From NCBI GenBank assembly GCA_023231365.1, contig JALNVO010000042.1, positions 1 through 14,673 on the forward strand: 14,673 nucleotides of DNA, given 5' to 3'. The position numbers and the translations under genes were made by a program. The first letter of the stretch is position 1. Each line of letters begins with the position of its first letter. Of the stretch, positions 6,373-13,733 are shown piece after piece. The stretch is from Fibrobacteraceae bacterium (GTDB taxonomy: Bacteria; Fibrobacterota; Fibrobacteria; Fibrobacterales; Fibrobacteraceae). The notes under the pieces were generated by a model. The model saw nothing but the letters and a program-made list of their open reading frames with translations, did no database searches and was not told the origin of the DNA.

Positions 6373-8124
6373 TTAGAACGAGCCGATGAAATCCCATAGT
6401 TTGCTGTTGTCAAAATCCGGGAAGATTCCGCCGAATGTCGGATCAGGGAATATGATAACCGTTTTGAGGTAATCGGTCGTTACATTGTCCATCATTTCAA
6501 GCTTATAGTATTTAGCGGTCACGTTGCCTTTTTCGTCTGTAAATTGAAGAATATCGGGCATGATATCTTCGGAAGTCAGGTTTTTGTAAAGGGCGCTGCC
6601 TTCAACATCTGTTTTGCAAACGTCGGAAGAGAGTGTATACACGGTTGAATCGCCCTCATACGTATAATTGCAACCGCTGACGGTGACATTCATCTTGCTC
6701 TCATCGCCCGTACTATCATAGTAGTAAAAGTAGAGATTAGAGTTCCAGATATAATAGTAATTCCCAATGGAGGAATTAGTCGAGTTTCCAGAATAGATCT
6801 TTTTCCAGTTGACAAGAATCTCTTGTGCGGCAACAGATAAAGAATCTTCACTAATGTCACTCTCCCAAGTGTAGATGGATTCGTCATCTGGGAAAGAATT
6901 CCAAGTGGATACGTTTGTGAATTTGTGGTAGGGGAAGTAGTCTTGGAATCCGTTCGTAATAGAGAAAAATTTGCCCAAGTTAACGGTTACAGTTTGGTTG
7001 CCGATGGTGAAGGCGACTGCTTCGTGCAGAGCTTTTTTAATTGTGGAAAGGGAATCCACGGCTTTTTGAAGATCGCTGACGGAAACGTCTGCTTTTTCTC
7101 CGCTACCCACGACGTAAGGAGCATATTCTTGGTCGCCTACGAGTCCTTGACCTTCCTCGATTTTGTAATTCAATCCGTCTTGAACGTTGGAAATTGCGCT
7201 GTCAAGGAGATCTGGAATCGCGGTGTAGTTGGTTTTCCAAGCGCTTTTGATTGTGAGGAACGGGCTGTCTTTATCCAAAAGGGAAACAACTTTGTTAAAG
7301 GACGCCTTCAAGGAATCGGGAATGGCTTCTCCCATCAAAAGGTCTTCTGTTTCGAAAGCGTTGTAGAGCCAATTATAGGAGTTGTCCTCGGAAGCGTCCA
7401 GGTTGAGGGAGGAAACGATTGTAAGGACGGCTTTAGCCACGCGAAGTGCGCCAAGGGTCATTGAAAATTCGCCGTGATCAAGGACGAGAGATGTGTCTCC
7501 ATCATCGGTAATGGTATATGTGTAGTCTTTTGCATCGCGCACATTCTTTAAAAGGACAATCGCGGAATCCAAAGCGGGGAGAGCCGCATTGGCTATCACG
7601 GATTGTACGCGGTCTGTAATGAGAGAGCTATTCGCCTTTTTAGCGAGAGCTGCGCTTTTGAGAAGGACTGTTGAGTATTCATTCGTGCTGATGTTGACAA
7701 GGCTGAGTTTAGCGTTGTCGGAAGAATCAGCAAAAGTATTATAGATTAAGGAAACGTCTTCGTTGTTCACCAAATCTGCAATGAGTGAGACGGCGTAGCC
7801 GAATTGTGCATCGCAACTGTTGGGGTATGAGGCAAGGGCTTTGGCAAAGGTTGCTTTGGCGCTTGCGCTGTAGGCTTTAGCAGATGTATAAGCATCGCCA
7901 TCTTGTTCTGTGATGGCATAGACGAAATTAAGGCTTTGTGTCGTTGCTTCTGAAACCTCTGTGGCAAGTGTCGCATTGTCAATTGCTTGGCAGGAACTTG
8001 CAGAATAATTGGTGGCTGGCGGGTTATTGTCGTCGCTGCTGGATGATCCTGAGCTGCTGTTAGAGCAGGCTGTAAAAAGCAAAGAAAAGAATGTTACTAC
8101 CCCAAACAATTTAATACTATTCAT
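6373..8124 (-). CDS. Large lipoprotein of unknown function
   Basis: A 583-residue predicted lipoprotein. MNSIKLFGVVTFFSLLFTAC is a lipoprotein signal with the lipidated Cys at residue 20, followed by a Ser/Asp-rich linker (SNSSSGSSSSDDNN). The N-terminal half is helical and reminiscent of tetratricopeptide repeats (TFAKALASYPNSCDAQFGYA); the C-terminal half is beta-rich with many Tyr, Asp and Ser residues and a likely disulfide pair (SGCNYTY...SSDVCK). It ends PDPTFGGIFPDFDNSKLWDF, a pattern I associate only loosely with Fibrobacter lipoproteins. Ribosome-binding site AGGAG lies 7 bases before the ATG. It is the first gene of a pair with the beta-barrel protein and is divergent from the pectinesterase. 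The function is not determinable from sequence; surface binding or a periplasmic partner of the barrel is inference. Confidence 0.7.
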   Translation of the reverse strand: MNSIKLFGVVTFFSLLFTACSNSSSGSSSSDDNNPPATNYSASSCQAIDNATLATEVSEATTQSLNFVYAITEQDGDAYTSAKAYSASAKATFAKALASYPNSCDAQFGYAVSLIADLVNNEDVSLIYNTFADSSDNAKLSLVNISTNEYSTVLLKSAALAKKANSSLITDRVQSVIANAALPALDSAIVLLKNVRDAKDYTYTITDDGDTSLVLDHGEFSMTLGALRVAKAVLTIVSSLNLDASEDNSYNWLYNAFETEDLLMGEAIPDSLKASFNKVVSLLDKDSPFLTIKSAWKTNYTAIPDLLDSAISNVQDGLNYKIEEGQGLVGDQEYAPYVVGSGEKADVSVSDLQKAVDSLSTIKKALHEAVAFTIGNQTVTVNLGKFFSITNGFQDYFPYHKFTNVSTWNSFPDDESIYTWESDISEDSLSVAAQEILVNWKKIYSGNSTNSSIGNYYYIWNSNLYFYYYDSTGDESKMNVTVSGCNYTYEGDSTVYTLSSDVCKTDVEGSALYKNLTSEDIMPDILQFTDEKGNVTAKYYKLEMMDNVTTDYLKTVIIFPDPTFGGIFPDFDNSKLWDFIGSF

Positions 8125-8530
8125 ATTAGTCTCCTGAACGAATGTGAATGTTACGAAGAACTTAACAAAAAAGATACTTCAGTGCAAGGACCTCCTGAAG
8201 TTTGGAGTGCTTTAGAGTTGGAAAACAGCTTTAACTGTACCTTTTGCAGTTTTGGATGCTCTGTAAAGGTGAAAAATTGGCTAGGGTCCTGCAGATCTCT
8301 TGGTGGTTCTCCAATTCAGTCGATTATTATTTCTTTTACTTTATCGGTGTGGAATTATTGGGTCGGTTTTATTTTTTGAAGTGCTTTGGAAAGCTGCAAG
8401 GCTGATTGTAGTAAAAAAATCAATTGGATAGCGCAATAATTTTTTACATCCGCATATTCTGTTTTTAATTTAATTTTAAAACACTTCTTTATACGGTTTT
8501 ATGGGTGCTTGTATAATAAAGGATGGTCTA
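8125..8530. other. Divergent intergenic region, lipoprotein / pectinesterase
   Basis: This 406-base AT-rich gap separates two divergent genes and must carry both promoters. I see no convincing gene. Structure seen: an imperfect 9-bp hairpin at 8240-8269 (CCTTTTGCAG against CTGTAAAGG), a 6-bp inverted repeat AATTGG/CCAATT (8275-8280 and 8311-8316), and an AT hairpin GTAAAAAA/TTTTTTAC (8411-8418 and 8440-8447). TATAAT occurs at 8512-8517 but would place the transcript start on the pectinesterase ribosome-binding site. No operator could be assigned. Confidence 0.4.
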
Positions 8531-10633
8531 ATGTTTAAAAGGCTCTTTTTATCTTGTGCCCTCATTTGTTGTATTACATCTTCGGCTTTGGCGCTTACTA
8601 AGCGCACATTTGATTTTGTTGTTGGCAAAGACGGTGATTTTAAGGCTGCAATGACTGCTGCGGCAAGTACGGCAAGTTCTTCGCACCGTTTTTATATTTT
8701 TTTCCCGGATGGCAATTACAATGTTGGTTCGTTGACGGGTAATTCCAATCAACTGACGACTTTCCCGACTTCATACGTGTCTTTTGTGGGGCAGAGCACA
8801 AATAATACGGTCCTGTATAATGCAAATACGACAGAGGGAATTAGCGTGACGGCAACTCTGTATATTTATGCCAATAACATTTATATGCAGGATATGACCA
8901 TTTATAATAAGACGAATTATGGACAAACTTCAACCTATTCTGCAACGGGTCGTTATGTAGCGATTCAGCAGCAGGGCGATAAATTTATCTATAAGAACGT
9001 GAAGCTTCTGAGTACCCAGGATACATATTATACAAAGAAGGGCAGTTCTTCTTTGGCCCGCACGTACTGGGAAGACGGCGAAATTCATGGGACGACGGAT
9101 TTTATCTGTGGCGATGGCGATGTGTTTTTTAATCGTTGCACACTTCATGAACTCAAGAAGAGCGCAATGACGGCGGCTTCAACGACTTCGGATTTTGGAT
9201 ATGTATTTGATCAGTGCACCATTGAAAGTGATGTAACGGGTTATACGCTTGGGCGTTCTTGGAATTATGCGAAAACGGTTTTTTTGAATACGACGATGAA
9301 TGTGGTTCCTATCGATTCCGGTTGGATGTCTCCGATTAATTATGTGCCTAAAGTATTTGCAGAATACAATAGCAAAAATTCATCCGGCGGTTCGGTGAAT
9401 TTAAGCAAGAGAAAAACTTCTTATACAGATAAGAACGGAGGTTCGGCAACTCTCAATCCGATTCTCTCTTCAAGTGAAGCGGCAAATTATACGATTTCAA
9501 ATGTGTTGAGCGGAACGGATAGTTGGAATCCGGAGGCTTTGGCAGCACAAGTATCGTCTCCTGTGATTGTGCAAAGCGGTTCGTCCATCACTTGGAATAC
9601 GGATGCGAATGCTTTGTGTTGGGTCGTTTTTAAGAATGGAATTTATTTGGCGAATGTATCGACAAATAGCTATGACGCGTCATCGCTTAGTGTGGGTGAT
9701 GTGATTACGGTACGCGCGGCAAATGAAATGGGCGGGCTTGGCGAGAGTTCCAATTCTCTCACAATTTCCGATCAGAATGCGACATATTATTCGGTAATAG
9801 CAACGGCTGCTCCTGGAGGTTCTGTTTCGCAAAGCCCTACAGGTACAAGTATTGCAGAAGGTTCGGCTCTTTCGATTACCGCGACTCCTGTTTCTCATTG
9901 GAATTTTTCTGCCTGGAGTGGCGATTATACATCTTCGGATAACGTTCTTTCCATAGCATCTCTTGCAAGTAATGTGAATGTGCAGGCGAATTTTGTTCCT
10001 ACAGATAAATTCACATATCAAGCAGAGACTGGCTCGCTTAAGAATGCGGTAACGGAAACAAAAAATGCCGGCTATGCGGGTGCGGGTTATGTGAACTTTT
10101 CTACTGGAATTTCCGCTGATTCGCTTCCTGTCTATATGGATTCTGCAGGAACGGTGACCGTGATAATTACTTATTCAAATGGCTCCGGAGCTTCGCGTTC
10201 CCTTGCTGTGAGTGTAAATGGAGGAACGGCGACGGACGTCGATTTTGCAGCGACTGCGGATTGGACTACTTGGAGTACGGTAGACATTACGTTGACTTTG
10301 CCCGCAGGAGCGAGTATGATTACTTTTGCGACTGTCAATAGTGCTGATGGCCCGAATTTGGATCAAATTGTTTTGAATTCCGGTATGACGAAAGTAAAAC
10401 CAAAGCTTTCAAAGTTATTAGCGCCTCTTATGTATAACGCAAAGGATAAGGCTCTCTATTTCAATTTACCGCGCAACGATTGGAAGGCTTTACTTTATTC
10501 TATGGACGGTAGAGAACTTGTCAATGCGACAGCTCCAAAGTCGTTGGATCTCAGCCTTTTTAAGAGCGGAGTCTATATGGTGAAAGTCACATATCCCGGA
10601 TATTCCTATTCTAGGACGTTCCGCTTACCATAA
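8531..10633 (+). CDS. Secreted pectin methylesterase (CE8) with CBM and sorting-like C-terminus
   Basis: A 700-residue exported enzyme that removes methyl esters from pectin. Order: signal peptide 1-21; CE8 beta-helix about 27-335; a fibronectin-like segment about 342-412; an InlB-type repeat about 419-489 (AAPGGSVSQSPTG...FSAWSGDY); a CBM35/CBM6-like domain about 494-616 (YQAETGSL...GPNLDQIVL); a C-terminal domain about 628-700 ending GVYMVKVTYPGYSYSRTFRLP-like, resembling type IX secretion sorting domains. Catalytic positions by analogy with plant enzymes: Asp164 in STQDTYY, nucleophile Asp190 in TTDFICGDG, and Arg242/Trp244 in TLGRSWN; the usual LGRPW Pro is Ser. The start at 8531 has AAGGA 8 bases upstream; an in-frame ATG at 8501 would spoil the signal peptide. 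It fits a plant cell-wall degrader. Esterase activity is strongly suggested; the export route is inference. Confidence 0.9.
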   Translation: MFKRLFLSCALICCITSSALALTKRTFDFVVGKDGDFKAAMTAAASTASSSHRFYIFFPDGNYNVGSLTGNSNQLTTFPTSYVSFVGQSTNNTVLYNANTTEGISVTATLYIYANNIYMQDMTIYNKTNYGQTSTYSATGRYVAIQQQGDKFIYKNVKLLSTQDTYYTKKGSSSLARTYWEDGEIHGTTDFICGDGDVFFNRCTLHELKKSAMTAASTTSDFGYVFDQCTIESDVTGYTLGRSWNYAKTVFLNTTMNVVPIDSGWMSPINYVPKVFAEYNSKNSSGGSVNLSKRKTSYTDKNGGSATLNPILSSSEAANYTISNVLSGTDSWNPEALAAQVSSPVIVQSGSSITWNTDANALCWVVFKNGIYLANVSTNSYDASSLSVGDVITVRAANEMGGLGESSNSLTISDQNATYYSVIATAAPGGSVSQSPTGTSIAEGSALSITATPVSHWNFSAWSGDYTSSDNVLSIASLASNVNVQANFVPTDKFTYQAETGSLKNAVTETKNAGYAGAGYVNFSTGISADSLPVYMDSAGTVTVIITYSNGSGASRSLAVSVNGGTATDVDFAATADWTTWSTVDITLTLPAGASMITFATVNSADGPNLDQIVLNSGMTKVKPKLSKLLAPLMYNAKDKALYFNLPRNDWKALLYSMDGRELVNATAPKSLDLSLFKSGVYMVKVTYPGYSYSRTFRLP

Positions 10634-10657
10634 AATTTTGAATTGCTGGAAAATTTT

Positions 10658-11611
10658 TTATTTCAAGACTGCTTCTATAAAAAATCTCGGGCGAGCTTTG
10701 GCTTCTAGGTAGATTTTACCGATGTATTCTCCGACAATGCCGACCGCGAATAAGATGAGCCCACCAATTCCCCATATTGAACAAATTAAGCTAGGCCAGC
10801 CTGCGACCGTATCCCCTGTAAAATAGCGGACGAAAAAATAGATGATCATAAAAAAGCTGGTTGAAAAAATCAATATTCCGAGTATGGTAATGATCCGGAG
10901 CGGTTTTACCGATAGCGAGGAGATACCCTCAAATGCAAATTTCAGCATTTTGGAAAGAGGATATTTGCTTTCTCCCGCTTTGCGTTTTTTGCGCGCGTAT
11001 ATAACAGTTCCGGTTTTATAACCGAGCATGGGGACTATGCCGCGCAAGAATAGATTGACCTCCTTGTACTCGGCGAGGGCATCTAGCGCCCGCGTTCCCA
11101 TGAGGCGGAAGTCTGCGTGGTTGTATACTATATCGGCTCCGAGAAACTTCATCAGTTTATAGAAACCTTGGGCTGACGATCTTTTGAAAATGCTATCCGA
11201 ATCCCGGTTGGAGCGGATGCCGTAGACAATTTCGCAACCGTCCTGATATTTTTTTACCATATCGTCAATTGCGTCGACATCGTCTTGAAGATCTGCGTCA
11301 ATGGATATGGTAGCGTCCGTTGTGTCTTTGACCGTCATCAATCCGCATAAAAGGGCATTTTGGTGGCCTCTGTTCCGGGAGAGTTTGATCCCGCTGAATG
11401 CGCTTGGATTTTCGGAATGTAACTGTTGTATTTTAGCCCAAGTGGAATCTTTAGAACCGTCGTCGACAAAGACTATCCGGGATGTTTCGGAGAGCCGCTT
11501 CTCGTTAATCAGCTGTTGCCTTTTTGCAGACAAAATCTTTGCTGTGTCCGGAAGGACTTCCTCTTCATTATAGCATGGGACGATAATTGCAAGATTGATT
11601 GGGCTTGTCAT
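10658..11611 (-). CDS. Polyprenyl-phosphate glycosyltransferase, GT2 (GtrB/DPM1-like)
   Basis: A 317-residue membrane-anchored glycosyltransferase. The GT-A domain begins at once (NLAIIVPCYNEEEVLP), with VDDGSKDST at 49-57, the metal-binding DADLQD at 105-110, and DFRLMG at 167-172. Two C-terminal membrane segments follow (about 238-263 and 271-297) and the GEYIGKIYLEAKARPRF tail. This layout is that of GtrB, which transfers a sugar from a nucleotide donor to undecaprenyl phosphate for use in surface glycan modification; the sugar here is unknown. The start is ATG 11609-11611, which matches the family N-terminus; an upstream in-frame ATG at 11755 adds about 48 unrelated residues. It stands alone, converging on the pectinesterase with 24 bases between stops, and has no Shine-Dalgarno sequence. 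Confidence 0.88.
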   Translation of the reverse strand: MTSPINLAIIVPCYNEEEVLPDTAKILSAKRQQLINEKRLSETSRIVFVDDGSKDSTWAKIQQLHSENPSAFSGIKLSRNRGHQNALLCGLMTVKDTTDATISIDADLQDDVDAIDDMVKKYQDGCEIVYGIRSNRDSDSIFKRSSAQGFYKLMKFLGADIVYNHADFRLMGTRALDALAEYKEVNLFLRGIVPMLGYKTGTVIYARKKRKAGESKYPLSKMLKFAFEGISSLSVKPLRIITILGILIFSTSFFMIIYFFVRYFTGDTVAGWPSLICSIWGIGGLILFAVGIVGEYIGKIYLEAKARPRFFIEAVLK

Positions 11612-11618
11612 AAAATAA

Positions 11619-11648
11619 ATTATAGTAATTTTCGAGAACCTCTGAAAA
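11619..11648 (-). promoter_or_regulatory. Candidate promoter for the GT2 gene
   Basis: On the minus strand TTTTCA (11648-11643) and TATAAT (11624-11619) are separated by 18 bases. The predicted transcript start falls within about 1-3 bases of the GT2 ATG at 11611, implying a leaderless message, which agrees with the lack of a ribosome-binding site there. The -35 match is poor and promoter rules in this phylum are not well defined. Confidence 0.35.
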
Positions 11649-11966
11649 TTGATTTGGCGGAGTAAGTAGAATCCCAATTGTGGGCAACGCAGACAAGCTT
11701 GCCTATCCGTATTGCTTGGATGCTGCTGTGGACAATAAAACCATTCCATCGCCAAACAAAAGGGAATCTGGGACTCTTGGCGTTTCAGTGGTTAGAAATG
11801 CAGATCCCTCGTAGATGCCCTTATAACTTGGCAAGGCTTCTTTGCTTCCTTAGAAAATTTGGATGTCAATAAGCCACAGTGGAATTATTCAAGTCTGCTT
11901 TCGAATCTTACACATCTTTCATAAAAATAAAATTCTTTCCGTGAATATTTCTATCTTGTTTACTAG

Positions 11967-12064
11967 CCCGTTCGCGGAATTACCGCCGGGTTGCGGAAAC
12001 TCCTCAGCGCACCGGCCGACTTTCCGCAATTTGTAGGTACGACAGCCATTATCGAGGTCGTACC
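11967..12064 (+). promoter_or_regulatory. Structured leader RNA upstream of thi4 (unknown class)
   Basis: Three consecutive hairpins are visible. First: CCCG/CGGG (11967-11970, 11987-11990) enclosing GCGG/CCGC. Second: a perfect 9-bp stem TTGCGGAAA (11991-11999) and TTTCCGCAA (12021-12029). Third: an 8-bp stem GGTACGAC (12036-12043) and GTCGTACC (12057-12064). AACTCCT at 11998-12004, mostly in the loop of the second hairpin, is complementary over 7 bases to AGGAGTT at 12177-12183, the thi4 ribosome-binding site. A terminator-like hairpin follows at 12106-12138. The arrangement suggests an attenuator, a riboswitch or a small RNA. The conserved TPP-riboswitch pieces (CUGAGA, ACCC...GAACCUGA) are absent, and I recognise no other class. 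Confidence 0.45.
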
Positions 12065-12105
12065 CAAAGTGCTTTTCAAAGATAAACCGCAGTAGAATCA
12101 GAATA

Positions 12106-12138
12106 GGATGAATGCGTTTTTTGCAGCGTCCTTTTTTT
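12106..12138 (+). terminator. Terminator-like hairpin in the thi4 leader
   Basis: GGATG (12106-12110) pairs with CGTCC (12127-12131, one G-U pair), and TGC (12113-12115) with GCA (12123-12125), with a small AA/G internal loop and a 7-base loop. Seven Ts follow at once (12132-12138). It lies 52 bases before the thi4 ATG, so it would either end a separate small RNA or act as a conditional stop ahead of thi4. Stem stability is moderate. Confidence 0.5.
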
Positions 12139-12189
12139 GCTGTGCGTTTGATTGAAAGCTTTATGGAGTGGCCTCAAGGAGTTATTAAA

Positions 12190-12972
12190 ATGGTTATTGA
12201 AAACGCCATTTCTGCTGCCATTCTTAAAAGTTGGAGCGAAAAATTTGAACGGAATCTTTCTGTTGACGTTGCGATTGTTGGGGGAGGTCCTTCCGCTCTT
12301 GTTGCTGCTAAATATTTGGCGGATCATCATGTGAAAACGGCTGTATTCGAGCGCAAGCTTGCTCCTGGTGGGGGAACGTGGGGCGGTGGGATGCTCTTCA
12401 ATCAAGTTGTCGTTCAAAGTGATGCTCTTCCGATTCTCGATGAATTTGGAATCCGCCACGAAGCTGTCAAGGGCAATGAGGGCTATCATACGCTAGATTC
12501 TGTGGAAATGGCCAGCGCTTTAATCTATGGAGCGGTCCACGCAGGAGCGATGATCTTCAATTCGATAAGTGTTGAAGACTTGGTGTTCAAAGAAGGCAAG
12601 GTGAGCGGTCTTGTAATTCTTTGGACTCCTGTAGAACGCTTGGGCATGCATGTAGATCCGTTGACTGTAATTTCCAAATGCGTTCTGGATGGCACAGGGC
12701 ATCCGAGCGAGATTATGCATTTGGCAGTGGATAAAGCACAAATTAAACTCCATACGCCTACAGGAGGAATCCTTGGTGAAAAACCGATGTGGGTGGATTC
12801 GGGTGAAGCTTCTACGCTTGAGAATACGAAGGAATATTATCCCGGGCTTTTTGCCTGCGGGATGAGTGCTAATAACGTAATGGGAGGCTATCGCATGGGA
12901 CCGATATTTGGCGGAATGCTGATGTCTGGTCAAAAGGTGGCAAAGCAAATCCTCGAAAGTTTGAAGAAGTAA
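12190..12972 (+). CDS. thi4: Sulfide-dependent thiazole synthase, THI4 family
   Basis: A 260-residue THI4-family enzyme that makes the thiazole precursor of thiamine from NAD, glycine and a sulfur source. Seen: the dinucleotide-binding VDVAIVGGGPSALVAAKYL (25-43), GGGTWGGGMLF (60-70), LGMHVDPL (151-158), DGTGHPSE (167-174) and the C-terminal GGYRMGPIFGGMLMSG. Yeast THI4 uses its own Cys as the sulfur donor and is used once; here that position is His154, as in archaeal enzymes that take sulfide and turn over catalytically with Fe(II). Asp156 and His171 have the spacing of the archaeal iron ligands. The start chosen is ATG 12190, preceded by AAGGAG (12176-12181); a start at 12112 would run through the terminator-like hairpin. 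The gene is followed by a terminator and then thiE. Confidence 0.92.
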   Translation: MVIENAISAAILKSWSEKFERNLSVDVAIVGGGPSALVAAKYLADHHVKTAVFERKLAPGGGTWGGGMLFNQVVVQSDALPILDEFGIRHEAVKGNEGYHTLDSVEMASALIYGAVHAGAMIFNSISVEDLVFKEGKVSGLVILWTPVERLGMHVDPLTVISKCVLDGTGHPSEIMHLAVDKAQIKLHTPTGGILGEKPMWVDSGEASTLENTKEYYPGLFACGMSANNVMGGYRMGPIFGGMLMSGQKVAKQILESLKK

Positions 12973-12985
12973 TAATGGTTAATGG

Positions 12986-13020
12986 CCCGGCGGGTAGATG
13001 CCTGTCGGGTTTTCTTTTTT
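12986..13020 (+). terminator. Intrinsic terminator between thi4 and thiE
   Basis: CCCGGCGGG (12986-12994) pairs with CCTGTCGGG (13001-13009, two G-U pairs) over 9 bp with a 6-base loop, followed by TTTTCTTTTTT (13010-13020). It sits 13 bases after the thi4 stop and directly before the thiE ribosome-binding site. It should end or attenuate transcription from thi4, so thiE is either expressed by read-through or from another promoter. Confidence 0.82.
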
Positions 13021-13032
13021 CAAAAGGATTGT

Positions 13033-13677
13033 ATGACGCGTTCAGAACGTGCTAAAATTTTTAATGAGAGTTCCATTTATCCAGTGGTATCATCGGAATT
13101 TTGCTGTGGGCGGAATGTGGCGGATGTCGTTCTTGCTCTTGCTACGGGCGGAGCTCGTATTGTGCAATTTAGGGAGAAAAATGTTTCGGATCGCGCAAAA
13201 TGGAATTTAGCTTGGATGTGCCAAAAAATTGCGGCAGATTTTGGAATGCTCTTTATGGTGGATGATGATGTGGCGCTTGCGCTTGCTTGTGGTGCAGATG
13301 GCGTTCATCTGGGTCAATCCGATTTGCCTGTTTCGGCGGCTCGCAAAATCGCTCCGGAACTTTTAATTGGAATTTCTACTCATAATCCCGAAGAAATAAG
13401 AGCAGCAAATTTAGAAGATGTGGATTATATGAACATTGGGCCTTTATTTCTTACACAAACTAAGAATGTGGTGTATCCGGTTGTCGGCATAGAAAATCTA
13501 ATTGCATGGAAAGATTTTTCCCGGAAGCCTTTTTCTGTAATGGGTGGAATTAAAGCAGAACATATTCCTGTGCTAAAGAAAATCGGTTGTCGCCATATCG
13601 CCATGGTAACTGCTCTTTCGCAGGCGGAAAATATTGCTGAAGAAATGCGGAAAATGATTGGGCTTGCAGAACGATAA
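13033..13677 (+). CDS. thiE: Thiamine-phosphate synthase
   Basis: A 214-residue TIM-barrel enzyme that joins the pyrimidine HMP-PP to thiazole phosphate to give thiamine phosphate in the cytoplasm. Motifs seen: VQFREK (44-49, usually VQLREK), the Mg/diphosphate-binding DDD at 77-79, GADGVHLGQSDLP (87-99), GISTHN (113-118), NIGPLFLTQTKN (134-145) and VMGGI (169-173). The length matches the family. The start at ATG 13033 has AAGGA upstream and matches family length; a start at 12982 would translate through the terminator hairpin and add 17 unrelated residues. It lies 60 bases after thi4, whose product supplies the thiazole half, so the pair completes the coupling branch; the pyrimidine enzymes (ThiC, ThiD) are not in this window. 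Confidence 0.93.
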   Translation: MTRSERAKIFNESSIYPVVSSEFCCGRNVADVVLALATGGARIVQFREKNVSDRAKWNLAWMCQKIAADFGMLFMVDDDVALALACGADGVHLGQSDLPVSAARKIAPELLIGISTHNPEEIRAANLEDVDYMNIGPLFLTQTKNVVYPVVGIENLIAWKDFSRKPFSVMGGIKAEHIPVLKKIGCRHIAMVTALSQAENIAEEMRKMIGLAER

Positions 13678-13733
13678 AAAAAATAGTTGTGGGCATCTCG
13701 CTTCTGCTTATATTCGGGGCAAAATAAACGGTT

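Larger units (their letters stand above)
11612..12189. other. Long intergenic region before thi4
   Basis: This 578-base stretch between the GT2 and thi4 genes has two parts. The left part (about 11650-11900) shows no complete gene but has a plus-strand open frame from 11653 to a TAG at 11812-11814 whose translation looks protein-like (GNADKLAYPYCLDAAVDNK) without an ATG start; it may be a gene remnant. The right part (about 11960-12180) is GC-richer, full of inverted repeats and probably the leader RNA of thi4; it is described separately. Confidence 0.6.

Noticed and set aside
6925..7464. Plus-strand 179-codon open frame
   Set aside because: It is antisense to the lipoprotein gene, which has a clear lipobox and ribosome-binding site.
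8182..8379. 65-codon plus-strand frame in the divergent gap
   Set aside because: GTG start, no ribosome-binding site, no recognisable features, and it overlaps hairpins in a promoter region.
8512..8517. TATAAT as the pectinesterase promoter
   Set aside because: A start 7 bases downstream would fall on or after the AAGGA ribosome-binding site (8519-8523), leaving almost no leader, and no good -35 is seen.
10632..10659. AT-only inverted repeat AAAATTTT between pectinesterase and GT2 as a bidirectional terminator
   Set aside because: The stem has no G-C pairs and would be unstable; the T-run alone is not sufficient evidence.
11940..12189. TPP riboswitch before thi4
   Set aside because: The conserved CUGAGA, ACCC...GAACCUGA and UAAUGCCAGCGUAGG-type pieces cannot be found on the plus strand of this leader.
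12982..13032. Longer thiE start
   Set aside because: The extra 17 codons run through the intrinsic terminator and do not match the family N-terminus; ATG 13033 has its own ribosome-binding site.
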